64,000 nt of DNA, taken from Triticum aestivum (Eukaryota > Streptophyta > Magnoliopsida > Poales > Poaceae). The notes under the pieces were generated by a model. It had not been told where the DNA came from. It did not search any database and saw only the letters and a program-made list of their open reading frames with translations. Below, in pieces: positions 1 to 12,363 of this stretch. The DNA is taken from NCBI RefSeq assembly GCF_018294505.1, contig NC_057808.1, positions 223,527,325-223,591,324 on the forward strand. The letters are read 5' to 3'. Position 1 is the first letter of the stretch. Each line of letters begins with the position of its first letter. The position numbers and the translations under genes were made by a program.

Positions 1-245
1 TCAGTGTTGCTTTCTCTTGAACTGATATGATTTGAACCGTGTCTCTATTTTGATTTGGCAAGACAATGCAGTGACCATAGGATATAGATATATGTTTGTT
101 TGATGCTTTTATAATGTACTACTTGGCAATAGAAGACTTGGTAGTTAAATCCTGTCCACCTTACTAATGAACTGGTTCACCGAAATGAGTTTCATATACT
201 AGTACATGCTAAACATGTTATGTGTCTGCTTGTTTCTTCTTTTAG

Positions 246-694
246 AATACTGACAGAATATTGGGGAAGAGTGCCTTATTAAGCAATGATAAAGGAAGTA
301 ATGCAGATAAGGTTCAGGATCGTGTGACATCCTTGTTGATCTCCAACAAAGCTGATAAACAGCTAAGGAAAACTATCTTGAAGACAGTGAGGCAACCCCA
401 AAGTCCTGTCTTGGTTTACTGTTCGAGTTAATGGCCACTACTGCCTGCACAAGCAATTCAAATTCACTGTCTGAATCAGTTCGGTTTCTTGAGTCTCAAC
501 TACAAGCTGAAAGACATCGATCAGTTATGCTGCGACAAGAAGCGGAAGGACTGCGGAAGTCCCTGGAGCATTCAGATGCATACTTTCTGGTGCAACAGCA
601 AGCGTTGGAGGATTTTAGCGCCAAACAGGACAAAGCTAATAAGCTTGCAAAGCTTATTGCCAGCATGGTAGATACCCATGCTAATGTTTCTTGA
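246..694 (+). pseudogene. Tail of a CACTA-encoded protein, coiled coil, fragment
   Basis: After an intron-like stretch ending TTTTAG (241-245) an open frame runs from 246 and meets TAA at 428-430. A second frame from 431 gives 87 residues ending at 694. That frame is rich in Glu, Gln and Leu and looks like a coiled coil (residues ~10-75). Such coiled coils close many plant En/Spm-type transposase proteins, and the position just inside the subterminal repeats of a CACTA end fits that. The two frames are offset, so either a splice site was missed or there is a frameshift. No catalytic domain is visible; the rest of the gene would lie left of the window. The exact gene is not recognised. Confidence 0.45.
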
Positions 695-1017
695 GCTCTT
701 TTGGAGATGCTTCAGTTATGGACTTGTTTTGCTGCTGCGTTTATTTGCACTGGTGGCCAATTTTGACGGCCAGTGTATGTAATATGCTGCTTTGTTCCTT
801 AAATTTGCACTGGTGGCGAACTTTCATGCCCAATGGATGTAATATGTGCAATAGCTATAATAGGCTAGCGTTAGTTGCTTGCTTATTTATTTCCTTATTG
901 TCTTGTTTAGTTGTTTGCTTGTAGTCACTTCAATTCCTTTTCCGTGTTTTTTAGTGGCCCCAATAACCTAGTTTTGGTAACTAGGCCACAATAATCATGG
1001 CAACACACGGACTGTTG

Positions 1018-1215
1018 TAACCATGGGCCTCCTGCTGGCCGTAGGATCCGTGGGCCTTCTACGGGCCATAGGATCCATGGGCCTTTTACGGGCCGTAGGA
1101 TTCATGGACTTTCTATGGGCCGTATGATCCATGGGCCTTCTATGGGCCGTATGATCCATGGGCCTTCTATGGGCCGTAGTATCCATTGGCCTTCTACGGG
1201 CCGTATAATCATTTC
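1018..1215. repeat. CACTA subterminal tandem repeat, about seven 27-bp units
   Basis: Units of the form CATGGGCCTTCTACGGGCCG followed by TAGGATC repeat every 27 bp from about 1022 to 1210. Further copies of the core GGGCC(G/T)T continue to 1620 and resume after R1 at 10735-10870. CACTA transposases bind such subterminal repeats near the element ends. Confidence 0.85.
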
Positions 1216-1629
1216 GCCAAACATGGGCCGTACTATTCATGGACCATAACGGGCCGTTAAAAGGCCGTATTTGATAACGCTATGAAAAACGCCCAACGGG
1301 TTAACGAGCCACAAACGGGCAGAATGTAACCACGGGCTGTATTTGGCCCACAAACGGAATAGGCCAGTAATGAACCATACCTAACCGAATTCTAGAAATG
1401 AGCACAAGAATAAATGGGCCCTTAGAAGGCCGAAAGTTAACACGGGCTGAAACGGCCAACGGAATAATGGGCCATTAATGGGTATAAAGCGATACACTAT
1501 TCATTATGGGCCAGTTTCATCCCCGGCCTTTAATGGGCCGAGAGTTGCAAAGGGCCTCATATGGGCCGAATGACATCATGGGCCATACATGGGCCGGAAG
1601 TTACAACGGGCTGGAATCATATTGGACGG

Positions 1630-2099
1630 TGTCGGTGTCAAAACCGGCGGATCTCGGGTAGGGGGTCCCGAACTATGCGTCTAAGGTCGATGGTAACAGG
1701 AGGCGGGGTACACAATGTTTACCCAGGTTCGGGCCTTCTCTATGGAGGTAATACCCTACTTCCTACTTGATTGATCTTGATGAATATGAGTATTACAAGA
1801 GTTGATCTACCACGGGATCGTAATGGCTAAAACCCTAGAAGTCTAGCCTGTATGACTATATGTCTGTTCCGGACTAAGCCCTCTGGTTTATATAGACACT
1901 GGAGGGGGCTAGGGTTGTACAAAGTCAGTTACAGAGAAAGGAATCTTCATATTCGGTCACCAAGCTTGCCTTCCACGCCAAGGAGAGTCCCATCCGGATA
2001 CGGGTGGAGTCTTCGATCTTCGTATCTTCACAGCCCATCAGTCTGGCCCATGTCTAACACGCCGGACGCCCGAGGACCCCTTAGTCCAGGACTCCCTCA
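1630..2099 (-). repeat. R1 3' LTR
   Basis: This 470-bp copy matches the LTR at 10258-10727 along its whole length. It ends in the element's TG..CA termini and lies next to the left target duplication. A TATATAAACC-type TATA box lies on the minus strand near 1890. Confidence 0.93.
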
Positions 2100-2462
2100 G
2101 TAGCCCCTGAACCAGGCTTTCAATGACGAGGTGTCCGGCGCGCGAATCGTCTTCGGCAATGCAAGGCGGGTTCTCCTTTCCGTACACTCAAAGATAGTCT
2201 TTGGCCGAACGTGTCCGGATCTGTAACACGAGCATCACAAAAGAATATAATATTTCACGAGTCCAATCTGCCGACGACTTTTCATAACGTCACACCACGC
2301 TCGCCCAGTCATTATTTTGAACCGTTTCCTGCCCTACCATTCCACGTTTCGAAGCGAGGTTTTTACAGGCACGTCTTGTCGAAGCAGAGATCATGTCCCC
2401 CTATCGCGGGATTTTTATTAATACGAGCGTGGGTAACCCAACCGTTCGATTGGAAAGATATC

Positions 2463-2614
2463 ATGGGAATAGGCAGGTTCTCAGGCTCAGGAGGAGGCGT
2501 TCGATTCCCGCCGCCTTTATAAAGGCGCAAAGGGTTCCATGGGAATAGGCAGGTTCTCAGGCCCAGGAGGAGGCGTTCGATTCCCGCCGCCTTTATAAAG
2601 GCGCAAAGGATCGT
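2463..2614 (+). promoter_or_regulatory. Duplicated promoter of the R1 antisense gene (two TATA boxes)
   Basis: A 76-bp segment starting ATGGGAATAGGCAGG is present twice in tandem (from 2463 and from 2539). Each copy carries CTTTATAAAG (2515-2524 and 2591-2600). The second TATA box is about 105 bp before the ATG of the antisense gene at 2703. The matching R3 gene has a single TATA box at the same distance. Transcription is inferred, not shown. Confidence 0.65.
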
Positions 2615-2702
2615 CTTTATTTACGCCAAACTTCTCCTCAACCTCCCCAACCTCGAGTTCTAGCACCCAAGGCTCGACTCCGTCGCTTCAATCCTCCCAG
2701 TC

Positions 2703-5700
2703 ATGTCCGGATCCAGCCCGCAGGGCCGATGGATGGCTTCCTCTGTTACAGAGGAAGATATTGCGAAGCTCTGGGCGGCTAGATAGCTGACCGCGGAGAT
2801 CCCCCACAGGCTTCCTGCTAAGGGATAGGTTATTCCGACTCCTAGATCCGGCGAGAGGGTCGTGTTCATCTCTCACTTCCTCCGAGGGTTAGGTTTTGCT
2901 CTGAACCCCTTCGTTCGGGGGCTCATGTTTTATTATGGACTAGATTTTCACGATCTGGCCCCAGATTCTTTCCTTCACATTTTGGCGTTCATCATCACTT
3001 GTGAGGCCTTCCTCCGAATTTCCCCACACTTCGGCTTGTGGCTCAAGACCTTTAGTATGAAGCCAAAGGTGTTCAACGGGAAACAGGCGGAGTGCGGCGG
3101 CGCTGTAGTGAGAAAGCTTACCAATGCTCTTTGGCCAAAAGGTTCTTTCACTGAGACTTCCAATCAATGGCAGTGGGAGTGGTTTTAGGTCACGAAACCC
3201 CGCGGTACCAAGTGGGCAGCTACACCTGCGTTTCGTTCGGGCCCCCCGTCACAGCTTGCATTGTGGATTAATAGGGGACTGGACTGGGGATCGGTTGACG
3301 AAGTACAGACCCTGCAGAGCTACATCCGAACCCTCCTTGAGAGGGACATATATCTTGTCAACGTGATTCAAGTAATGCTAGTCCGCCGAGTCCTGCCATG
3401 CCAGCGTAGGCCTCTTTGCCCGTGGGAGTTTAATCCAGAGGGACCACGAACCCTTCAACACTTCTTTGGCACTACGCACAAAGGGATGTGGAAGTTGCTT
3501 TTTGGGAAACGAAAACAGTGGCCGGACATCGGCCTCGACTGCAACCATCCGGATACCCCGGTAAGCGCTCAATTCCCGGACACTTTGTAGTTAAGAATGT
3601 CGGAATACGTTACTGAGCAACCTACTATTTCGCAGGGCTGGGTAAAGAAAGCGGAGCGAATCCGGTGTTCGGCCCCCTCCCCGAAGGCCCAGCGGATCCC
3701 GTACTAACAAGGATGCTGGCCCCGACACCATACCTGATACCTACGGAGGAGGACAAGGCGGAGAGCGGGAAGGCCGAGAGCGGCCCCCATCCCAGAGGGG
3801 TATCGAACATTGTGTCCAGAGGAACCAGAATTCCATCGTCCGAGGTCAAAAGCGAAGGAGGAGTCGACGTCTCTCCGTCCCATGGCAAGAAAAGGGTTGC
3901 TTCCGAAGACTGGGAGGGAACGGCTCCTAAGCGAGGCAAAGTACCCCCGCCAGGCGGCTCGGGCTTGAAGGGTGACGCCTTCGCACAGTCCCATGATGAG
4001 GACAAGCCTCTAGCCAAATTGTAAGCGATCCAAAGGGTGTTCTGTAAACATACCCCGTTCCTTTCTTGTTACCAGGGTAACATCTAGAGTATATGTTTTT
4101 GCAGCTCGGCAGATAGTCTTTCTCGCCAATCCTCTTCCTCGGGGGATCTTCTTTCGAAGATGATAGAAAGCGAGACACCTCCTCTGGTTTCCTCGCCCAA
4201 TAAGGCGGACGACTTTGAGGTATCGTCCCGGAGGGTCTCTCCTGATCAACAAGTGGGGCGAGGGGTGATGAAGATACTGCCCGAAGGCGTTACTTTGGTA
4301 GCCCAGGATCCAGGGGCCAACAATAAAGGCCCCGGACTGTCCAGCTTACAGCCGGAGACGACTCTGGGGACGGATGAGCGAATTCCTTCAAAGGGAGGCC
4401 GTACTCCCACAGCAGCTTCCGTAGGCCCAGAAGCGCCGGATATCTTGACGAACATGCTGCGACAGGCGTCCGTCTTGGAGGATCATCGTACCTTGATGGG
4501 TATGGTGGTTGAAAAGGTTCTGGCTGCAAAAGGCGGATTGAATGAAGCTTGCATGAGCCTGTTAAGAGGCTTCGAGGTTTGTATTGAAAAAATCATTGAG
4601 TGTGTTTTTATTCCCGAACTGCACCTGTGTATAGGTGGTAGCCCCCGAGACTCTGATTGGCCTCCCAAGGGGGGCGGTCATAGGATCAAAAAAGATTTCT
4701 GCGGGAACTAACCTGATGAATTGGAATACAGGCTGTTACCCCCCCCCCCCCAGCGACTGCCCGGACTACGGAGATTGCAGAGCTGCAGCGGAAGCTTGAT
4801 GTAGCGGATGATGACATTACGCTTATCAACAGGTGGCTCAACGAGGTGCAAGGTATGTCTTGGGGGTGGTCATTACATGCACGCGCCTGTTTTATTTTTA
4901 CACCTGAAACAGTAGGAGAGCCTCCTACTGTGTAATTAAATTAATAAATGGGGGGATTTACATATGGAGCTGTACATGCCATCCCCTTTGGGGTTGGTTG
5001 GGGGTGGGAAAGTAACAAGTCAAAGGGTAGCTACAAAGGAGGTTAGAAAGGAGATGTGTTTATCTCCAACCCTATGAGTTAGGAGAGATAGGTCTTCCTT
5101 TAATCTTGAGGTCCAGGATGTTTTTGTGGGTGCTATTCTTCTGAAGACTTTATTATTTCGTTCCTTCCAGATGCTCCAAGCAGCTTGTAAAAATATTGCC
5201 ATGAACATTGGCTTGTTCCATACAGTTTTAGCTGTGCTTATCCAATCCAATCGTGAGCCCTGAGATATGATTGTATACTGAAATATGCCTGACTGTAGAT
5301 GGTGCTGCCGCGGTCGAGGTCCTCCGGGCTGAGCTGGCCCGGGCCAAGGAGCAGGCCCGGATTAGTAATGCGGCTGCCGAGAAGGCATCTGCCGAGCTAA
5401 AGGCCGAACAGGCTGCTCGGCGCCAATGCGAGGAGAGAATATCCACGATGGCGCGTGAGCTAAAGTATGCCGCTAGCTGTTGTGGACTCCTCGAGAAGGA
5501 TAATAAAGCAAAAATGGCTGATCTTGACAAGGCCTTGCGAGAGGCGAAAGAGGCGTGGTCCGAGTCTAGAGCGGCTCGGGAGGAGATCCGACAAGCTAGG
5601 GAGATCGCGGCTGGGAAGCCATTTTTATTGCAAACCAAGTTTGGCGATCCGAATTATGCTCCACTTAATAAGGTGTGGAGTTCTCCAGACGAATTGTTGG

Positions 5701-6162
5701 ACTTGCCGAAGAGTGCTTCCGATGCGGCGCAGTTTTACCAAGCGCAAGAAGGGTATGCGACGGAGAAGCTTTTCCGGTCGCAGTTTGGTGCGTCAAAACA
5801 GCAACTATTGCTGAACGAATAGATGACCCAATGGGCCAAACTCCATAGACTATCCGGTTCTGCCATGAAGGACGCTGTGGCCGAACGAGCCAATTCCGGA
5901 TAGTTATTTTGGTTTGGTGCGGCGACTTGCTGATGCGGTGCCGCATATCGACGTCGTTAAGCGGTCGGCGTGCATTGAAGGTGCATGGATGGCCTTTGCT
6001 CGTGTCAAGACATACTGGGCGAAGATGAAGGCCACTGAAGTTGCGACGAAGGGTCCACCCAAGGGCAAGGACCATTACGCACCAGAGCATTATTTCGAAG
6101 ATGTCCTAGAGGGTGCCCACTTGATAGAGGGTCAATGTTCGAAAAACATGATATTCGAATGA
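2703..6162 (+). pseudogene. R1 antisense gene: five-exon 'putative gypsy type transposon' (PF04195-like) protein, decayed
   Basis: It runs against the gag strand of R1. Exons by comparison with the R3 copy: 2703-3560, 3636-4020, 4105-4576, 4754-4852, 5299-6162, with GT..AG borders at each intron. Exon 1 encodes the PF04195-like domain (pattern SHFL.GLGFALNPFV..L.FYYGLDFHDLAPDS, then CEAFL..PPHFGLWLK). Exon 5 starts with an alanine/glutamate-rich coiled coil and ends in a conserved EHYFEDVL...IEGQCSK tail. Breaks: in-frame stops at 2784, 2826 and 3186, a one-base shift early in exon 2, a stop at 5821 and a small deletion near 5878. A run of C (4740-4752) forms the acceptor tract of exon 4. The molecular role is unknown. 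The family is widespread in grass genomes, annotated as transposon-related. Confidence 0.75.
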
Positions 6163-7597
6163 AATGTACTGGAATTTGTAAAAGACAATATTATGATAAG
6201 GCTATACATTTTAGTTTTGCCTAAAAACTTTTGTTCCTCCTGGGCGGCTGTTTTTGTATTAATCTGAAAGTTTTCCAGTCGTCGGCTTCAGCCCCCTCGT
6301 ATAAAGTACGGGGGTGTTCGGAAAAGCATTTGATCACTCTTGACCCTACGTCTTGGTTCGTTAAGGAGGTGTCAATGCAGTGAACTAGGCAATCGGACTA
6401 TACGGCGTTAACACTTTCACTTAGCCATAAGAGTTTTATAGGAGGGGGACTACGATATAGCCCCTGGTATGTGTACGGCTTATTCCAATATGGTGCGTTA
6501 CATATATGACCTGGAAAAAAGGTCCTTCGTATAATACGGAGGGAATCGCGAAAGATTCTGATAAGTCGTCGAGTGGTTGACCCGCTCTCGCCGCATCATG
6601 ACAGTCAGTTTTTGGCTTTCTCTACTGAGGTGCTTGACCAGATGAACCGGAAGCACAATCGCAGTAGTTCTCCCTTTACTATCCTAGCCGATAGAACGGA
6701 ACATAAGGTAGCAAGCATAGGAGCCGGGCAACCCAACTATTGACCCAAGACATGATTCGGAGCTGATGCATATAAGGCCAAACTCGCGACGCCGAAGTAC
6801 GCTATAAAGCTGTTCGGACTTGTCGGCAACTCATTTGTTCCCATACCGAGCCCCTGGCAAGTTATGCCGAGGTATGTGTGTGAAACAATCATAGGGGCCA
6901 AATTCAGTTTTTTTTTGGAAAAAAGCGAATGCTGAATGTGGATTTATGTTTGCTGGGACCTGAGTGATATGCCGATATTTATTTTATAGATAACAAAGCC
7001 GCAACCCTGGCTATTTGACATGCCCGGGGTTGAAGGCGGAGGAAAAAAGGCACATTACAGGCTCGAAATAAAGAGTGCGGTCTACAAAAAGTTGTTTTGG
7101 ACCTCCTGTCGCACGTCTACGCCGCCTGTCCTCGGTGAGGGGACTCCTTGACGGAAATAGCCCCCTAGGTGAGTGTACGGATCCGAACTCGGCTAGAGTC
7201 CGTTAGATGTTTAGCCTTTGTGTCACCTGTAGTAAAGGATAATGAGGTTGAAAGAGTAATTAGAAAAGAAACAAAGGTTACGGGAGTGTTTTACAGGCTC
7301 GGCCATGTTGTGCTTCCGCCGATGCCCAGGGTATCTTAAGTGCATAGCTATGTATGCGCGGTACAGATGTCGCAGGTATATGAGGTGGGCGGCGGAAGCC
7401 GAACTGCTAGTTCCGCTCCGGAATTGGTCGATCCTGTTGAATGGAGACCGGTGGCGTAAGGGCCGACAAGGTATGCGGTTTAATAAGACCGATTTGTGGT
7501 TTGGCTAAGGTAGCCGTAGTATGTTCTTCAATTCGGAGGGAGTGCTTCTCTTGCTCCCTTGTAGCGTTGTGTGTCACGTATACCATGTTTACTGTTT
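6163..7597 (-). other. R1 internal non-coding stretch between gag end and antisense gene end
   Basis: No supported gene. The stretch is collinear with 26966-28372 of R3 in reverse complement; for example, the motif around TGCGGTCTACAAAAAG at 7078 recurs in R3 near 27470. It is thus part of the family, not random filler. The 3' tails of the gag gene (minus) and the antisense gene (plus) converge on it. Confidence 0.6.
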
Positions 7598-10231
7598 TTA
7601 CTTCGGGGGGAAATTGCTTCTGACCCCGGTAGTTGGTTGGCGAGTCTCTTCATCGTCGCTATCACCGGGCGGCCTCCTCCCCTTGTGTTTGGCGTTGAGC
7701 TTGCTGGCCTGCTTGAAGACCCAATAGCTTCTGTTGGTATGATTAGCTGGCTTATTGGGGTGGCCATGAATCTGGCAGGGCCGGTCCAATATCTTGTCTA
7801 AATTGGATGGTCCGTCTCTGTTTGCCTTGAATGGCTTTTTCTGTTGACCGGGTTTGGGACCGCCAAATCCGGTGTGGACCGATGTGTCGCGCGTTCTATC
7901 GTTATCCTTGCGACGTTCGTGCTTGCTGCGTCGTGGCTTGCCGTTGCCGTCTCGGACTTCGGAAGTGACCGGATCGCTGGCGCTGTTGCTTCTACGAGCG
8001 AGCCAGCTGTCCTCTCCCGCACAAAAGCGGGTCATCAGAGCGGTAAGGGATAACATGGATTTTGGTTTTTCTTGACCGAGGTGGCGGGCAAGCCATTCGT
8101 CCCGGACGCCGTGTTTGAAGGCCGCTAGGGCTTCCGCGCCCGGACAGTCGACGATTTGGTTCTTTTTGACTAAGAACCTAGTCCAGAGCTTCCTGGCTGA
8201 TTCTCCGGGCTCCTGGACAATGTGACTTAAGTCGTCGGTGTCTGGTAGCCGGACATATGTACTTTGGAAGTTGTCGTGGAAGGCGTCTTCCAAGTCCTCC
8301 CAGCTGCCAATAGAATTTTCCGGCAGACTATTTAACCAGTACCGAGTTGGTCCCTTGAGTTTCAATGGTAGGTATTTGATGGCATGAAGGTCATCTCCGC
8401 GGGCCATGTGGATATGGACGAGGAAATATTTGATCCATACCGCGGGATCAGTTGTTCCGTCGTATGATGCAATATTCATGGGTTTAAATCCGTCTGGGAA
8501 TTCATGCTCCATTAATTCATCTGTGAAGCAAAGAGGATGTGCGGCGCCTCTATATTGGGCCACACTGCGATGTAGCTCCGATGGAGGCCGTCTGCGGTTT
8601 TCGGCCGGGGCATGACTAGGTTTGTTGCGTTCGAGTAGATATTCGTTGCCGCGCGTCGGGGCACGCCCTCGTGGTCCGTTGATTGATCTTGTGTGTCTTG
8701 CTCTGCTGTCCAGGCCCTGACGGAGGTCATATGTATAACCTAGAGTTGTTTTATCTCTTCCTTTACGGTGAGGTGGGGCGGACTGGTGTTGGGCTGGAGA
8801 CATCGCTCTGTCGTGCCCGCGTTGTGGTCGATTAGCCGCATTGTGTGATGATGGTATGGGCATCGGCGCCTCATCACCGAACTGGGGTAGCAATTTGTGC
8901 TTCGGATAATTATTAGGTGGGCCACTAAGGTCGTATTCCTCGGCGGCTAGGACTTTGGTCCATCTATCATTGAGCAGATCTTGGTCAGCTTGAAGCTGCT
9001 GCTGCTTCTTTTTCAGGCTCCTTGCAGTGGCTATTAGCCGGCGCTTAAAGCGCTCCTGCTCAAGGGGCTCCTCAGGCACGATGAAATCCTCGTTGCCGAG
9101 GCTCTCTTCGTCTTCGGAGAGTGGAAGATAATTACTGTCCTCCGAGTCTTCGTTTATGGCCTGTTCATCAGGGCTAACGTGCCCGTCTTCCCATTCTTCC
9201 TGTTCGGAGGTTGTCCCAACAGGGTCTTCGTTGTCTTCGGCCTTGTTCGGAGTATTGTTTTCTCCGGTGCCGGTGTTGCTGTCTTTTGCGCGACGTGACT
9301 TAGAGCGGCACCACTGGTGCCGGTGTCTGGGTTATGTCTCAGGAGGTTTATCCTCGACGGGATCCTCTTTGTCGTTGTTAGTTTCTTTAGGTGTATCCAC
9401 CATGCATACGTCGTATGAAGAAGTGGCCGTCCGGCGTCCGGTAGTCGGCGGGTTTTGGCCATGCTCCTCATCTGCATCGTCGTCCATACCGTCGATGTTT
9501 TCGGAGCCGTAGTCGAGCATGTCTGTGAGGTCATCGACAGTGGCTATGTAGTGGGTGGCGGGTGGGAAGCGAAATTCCCCATCATCGGCCTTCAGTTCGA
9601 ACCGGACATAGTTCGGCTGTGAGTCCCCTGCTAAGGACAGATTTTTTAGTGAGTTCAGCACATCGCCGAGAGGCGAGTGCTGGAAGATATCTGCGGCGCT
9701 GAATTCGAAGATCGATAACTGATTAAACTCGGCGTCAGTGGACGCACATGGTTCGGAGCTTGTAGCCGGAGACGAGTCCCAAGTTCCGGCGACATAGACA
9801 CCACATGAGGTTAAGTCGGTGTGCGGCTCCAACGCCGTGGAATTTGCGGCCTCCGTGGTGGGGTTGATCCTCCCGTCCTCGGATGGCACGGTCTGCTCTG
9901 GATCTAAGGCCGGAGCGGTTACAGGTGCAATTTTCTGAGTACGGTCCGATGACAGATTTAGATCATGTTCATCGTAGGGATAGGGAGCGGCTGCCGTGGT
10001 CTCAAATCCGTCGAAGATCAAGTCTCCGCGGATGTCCGCGACGTAGTTCAGGCTCCCAAATCTGACCTGATGGCGAGGGGCGTAGCTATCGATCTGCTCC
10101 AGATGGCCAAGCAAGTTGGCTCGCAGTGCGAAGCCGCCGAACACGAAGACCTGTCCGGGGAGGAAGGTTCCCTCTTGGACAGTATCGTTGCTAATGATTG
10201 AAGGAGCCATCGAACCTTTCGGGGACGGCAC
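7598..10231 (-). pseudogene. gag: R1 gag polyprotein region, frameshifted
   Basis: Translation starts at ATG 10231 just inside the 5' LTR and runs 299 codons to 9332. A second open stretch of 493 codons runs 9079-7598. The piece between is open in another frame, so at least two frameshifts separate them. The downstream stretch carries the retrotransposon gag core (PF03732 type) at about residues 203-345 of that piece, including WLNSLPENSIGSWEDLEDAF and HGVRDEWLARHLGQ. Near its C-terminus is a cysteine/histidine remnant (CQIHGHPNKPANH) instead of a clear CCHC knuckle. Gag builds the particle that packages element RNA. No pol follows. The R3 copy is the close homologue. Confidence 0.82.
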
Positions 10232-10257
10232 AGTGGAACTCTCAATGAAAGCACCAA

Positions 10258-10727
10258 TGTCGGTGTCAAAACCGGCGGATCTCGGGTAGGGGGTCCCGAA
10301 CTATGCGTCTAAGGTCGATGGTAACAGGAGGCGGGGGACACAATGTTTACTCAGGTTCGGGCCCTCTCTATGGAGGTAATACCCTACTTCCTGCTTGATT
10401 GATCTTGATGAATATGAGTATTACAAGAGTTGATCTACCACGAGATCGTAATGGCTAAAACCCTAGAAGTCTAGCCTGTATGACTATATGTCTGTTTCGG
10501 ACTAGGCCCTCCGGTTTATATAGACACCGGAGGGGGCTAGGGTTGTACAAAGTCGGTTACCGAGAAAGGAATCTTCATATTCGGTCACCAAGCTTGCCTT
10601 CCACGCCAAGGAGAGTCCCATCCGGATACGAGTGGAGTCTTCGATCTTCGTATCTTCACAGCCCATCAGTCCGGCCCATGTCCAACAGGCCAGACGACCG
10701 TGGAACCCTTAGTCCAGGACTCCCTCA
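10258..10727 (-). repeat. R1 5' LTR
   Basis: This 470-bp LTR has TATATAAACC on the minus strand (rc at 10514-10523) and is followed on that strand by the primer-binding region. The target duplication GACGG follows at 10728-10732. Confidence 0.93.
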
Positions 10728-11336
10728 GACGGCCCAGATGAAGCTATTGGGCTTAATTCCGATAGGCCGTAACGGGCCGGTAGTAAGTGGGCCGTAAATG
10801 GGCTATATACGAACAGGCCATTAACAGGCTTTCCATGGGCCGGCCCGTTACATTTTGACCAAGTCAAACGGGCCGGCCTTTTCACCGGAATGGGCCTCTA
10901 TTGGGCCGTGCCACGTGTCGACGTATCATAGGCGCCTCCTGTCCAATGAGTGGATGACATCTGTTCGAACTTTGAGCCGACACGTGTTTCCTCCGGCCAA
11001 TGAGAATTTTACACATGGAAAATTCCCATTGGTGCGGGCTGTTAACGGGTTATCGGATCCAAAACCGGACCCGATAGCTTAACGGCGTCCCGTTACGGTG
11101 GATGCCACGTGTTGGTCACCCTTGATGAAAGCACTTCTATGACACGCAATTTATCGTCATGGAAGTGGACACTTCCGTGATGATAATTTTGGTAATGTCA
11201 TGGAACACTTCTACGACAGCACAGGTATGACTATCTTGATTCTATCATAAATTTGTCATGGATGTACATGCATGACAGAAAACGTGACCTACTGTGACAA
11301 ACACGTATCATCATGGAAGTGTCTTTTTTTGTAGTG
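10728..11336 (+). other. CACTA right subterminal region
   Basis: No gene. GGGCC(G)-rich repeats continue from the left of R1 to about 10910. A second repeat class (TCATGGAAGTG and CATGACA variants) fills 11090-11330 up to the CACTA terminus at 11336. Confidence 0.8.
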
Positions 11337-12363
11337 CAATGATCATTATGTAGGCATCACGTCCAAGATTAGTAGACCGACTCCTGCCTGCACCTACTAC
11401 TCTTAATCCACACATCAACCGCTATCCAGCATGCATCTAGTGTTATTAAGTTCATGGAGAAACGGAGCAATGCAATAAGAACGATGACATGATGTAGACA
11501 AGATCTATCTATGTAGAGATAGACCCCATTGTTTTATCCTTAGTAGCAACGATACATACGTGTCGTTTCCCTTTCTGTCACTGGGATCAAGCACCGTAAG
11601 ATCGAACCCACTACAAAGCACCTCTTCCCATTGCAAGATAAATAGATCAAGTTGGCCAAACAAAACCCAAATATCAGAGAAGAAATACGAGGCTATAAGA
11701 GATCATGCATAAAAGAGATCAAAGAAACTCAAATACTTTCATGGATATAAAAATATAGATCTGATCATAAACTCAAAGTTCATCGATCCCAACAAACACA
11801 CCAAAAAAGAGATCATTGTATTGAGAATTCAGTGAGAGAGAGAAAGCCATCTAGCTACTAACTACGAACCCGAAGGTCTACAAAGAACTACTCACGCATC
11901 ATCGGAGAGGCACCAATGGAGGTGGTTAACCCCATCTGAGATGGTGTCTAGATTGGATCTGGTGGTTCTGGACTCTACGACGGCTGGATGAATATTTCAT
12001 TGCTTGCTCTAGGGTTTCTGGAATATTGGGGTATTTATAGAGCAAAGAGGCGGTCCGGGGGGCACCCGAGGTGGTGGGTTGTGCCCCACTCGGGGCACCC
12101 CCCAGGCGCAGCCAGGGCCCGTTGTGTTCCTTCTGGCCCATAAAAAATCATCATGGAGTTTCGTGGCATTTGGACTCCGTCTGGTACTGATTTTTTGCGA
12201 TGTAAAAACATGGAAAAAATAGCAACTGGCACTTGGCACTATGTCAATAGGTTAGTACCAAAAAATGATATAAAATGACTATAAAATGATTATAAAACAT
12301 CCAAGATTGATAATATAACAACATGGAACAATCAAAAATTATAGATACGTTGGAGACGTATCA
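11337..12363 (-). repeat. R2 3' LTR, promoter-proximal part only
   Basis: Collinear with 16118-17208 of the other LTR. It starts directly at the CACTA terminus. The sequence CAATGATCATTAT at both places marks the CACTA insertion point. Confidence 0.9.

Larger units (their letters stand above)
1630..10727 (-). mobile_element. R1: non-autonomous gypsy LTR retrotransposon (Fatima-like), gag plus antisense gene
   Basis: Two ~470-bp LTRs (1630-2099 and 10258-10727) bound a 9.1-kb element flanked by a perfect 5-bp target duplication GACGG (1625-1629, 10728-10732). The ends on the plus strand are TGTCGGTG and CTCCCTCA. The element reads on the minus strand: 5' LTR at the right, primer-binding region directly left of it at 10240-10257 (minus strand TTGGTGCTTTCATTGAG), then gag. 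No protease, reverse transcriptase or integrase is visible. The remaining internal DNA holds a multi-exon gene on the opposite strand. By hand I count about 19 differences between the LTRs (~4%), so it is somewhat older than R3. The name Fatima is from memory. Confidence 0.92.
1..11336 (+). mobile_element. CACTA DNA transposon (Caspar-like), right-hand part, interrupted by R1
   Basis: The right terminus reads GTCTTTTTTTGTAGTG and ends at 11336, which is the inverted CACTA terminus. The reverse complement starts CACTACAAAAAAAGACACTT, as in Triticeae Caspar elements (from memory). The three bases after it (CAA, 11337-11339) fit the usual 3-bp target duplication. The sister LTR of the host element R2 keeps the uninterrupted site at 16118-16120. 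The left end lies outside the window. R1 (1630-10727) is inserted in it, so only 1-1629 and 10728-11336 are CACTA sequence. It carries a tail of coding sequence near 246-694 and GGGCC-rich subterminal repeats on both sides of R1. Seen directly: terminus and repeats. Inferred: family. Confidence 0.85.

Noticed and set aside
1852..2103. Open frames inside R1 and R3 LTRs
   Set aside because: Same reason; LTR sequence with TATA boxes and no protein signature.
7598..9079. Possible pol region downstream of R1 gag
   Set aside because: Searched by eye for protease DTG/DSG, RT YxDD, RNase H and integrase motifs on the sense strand from 7597 down to 2100; none found.
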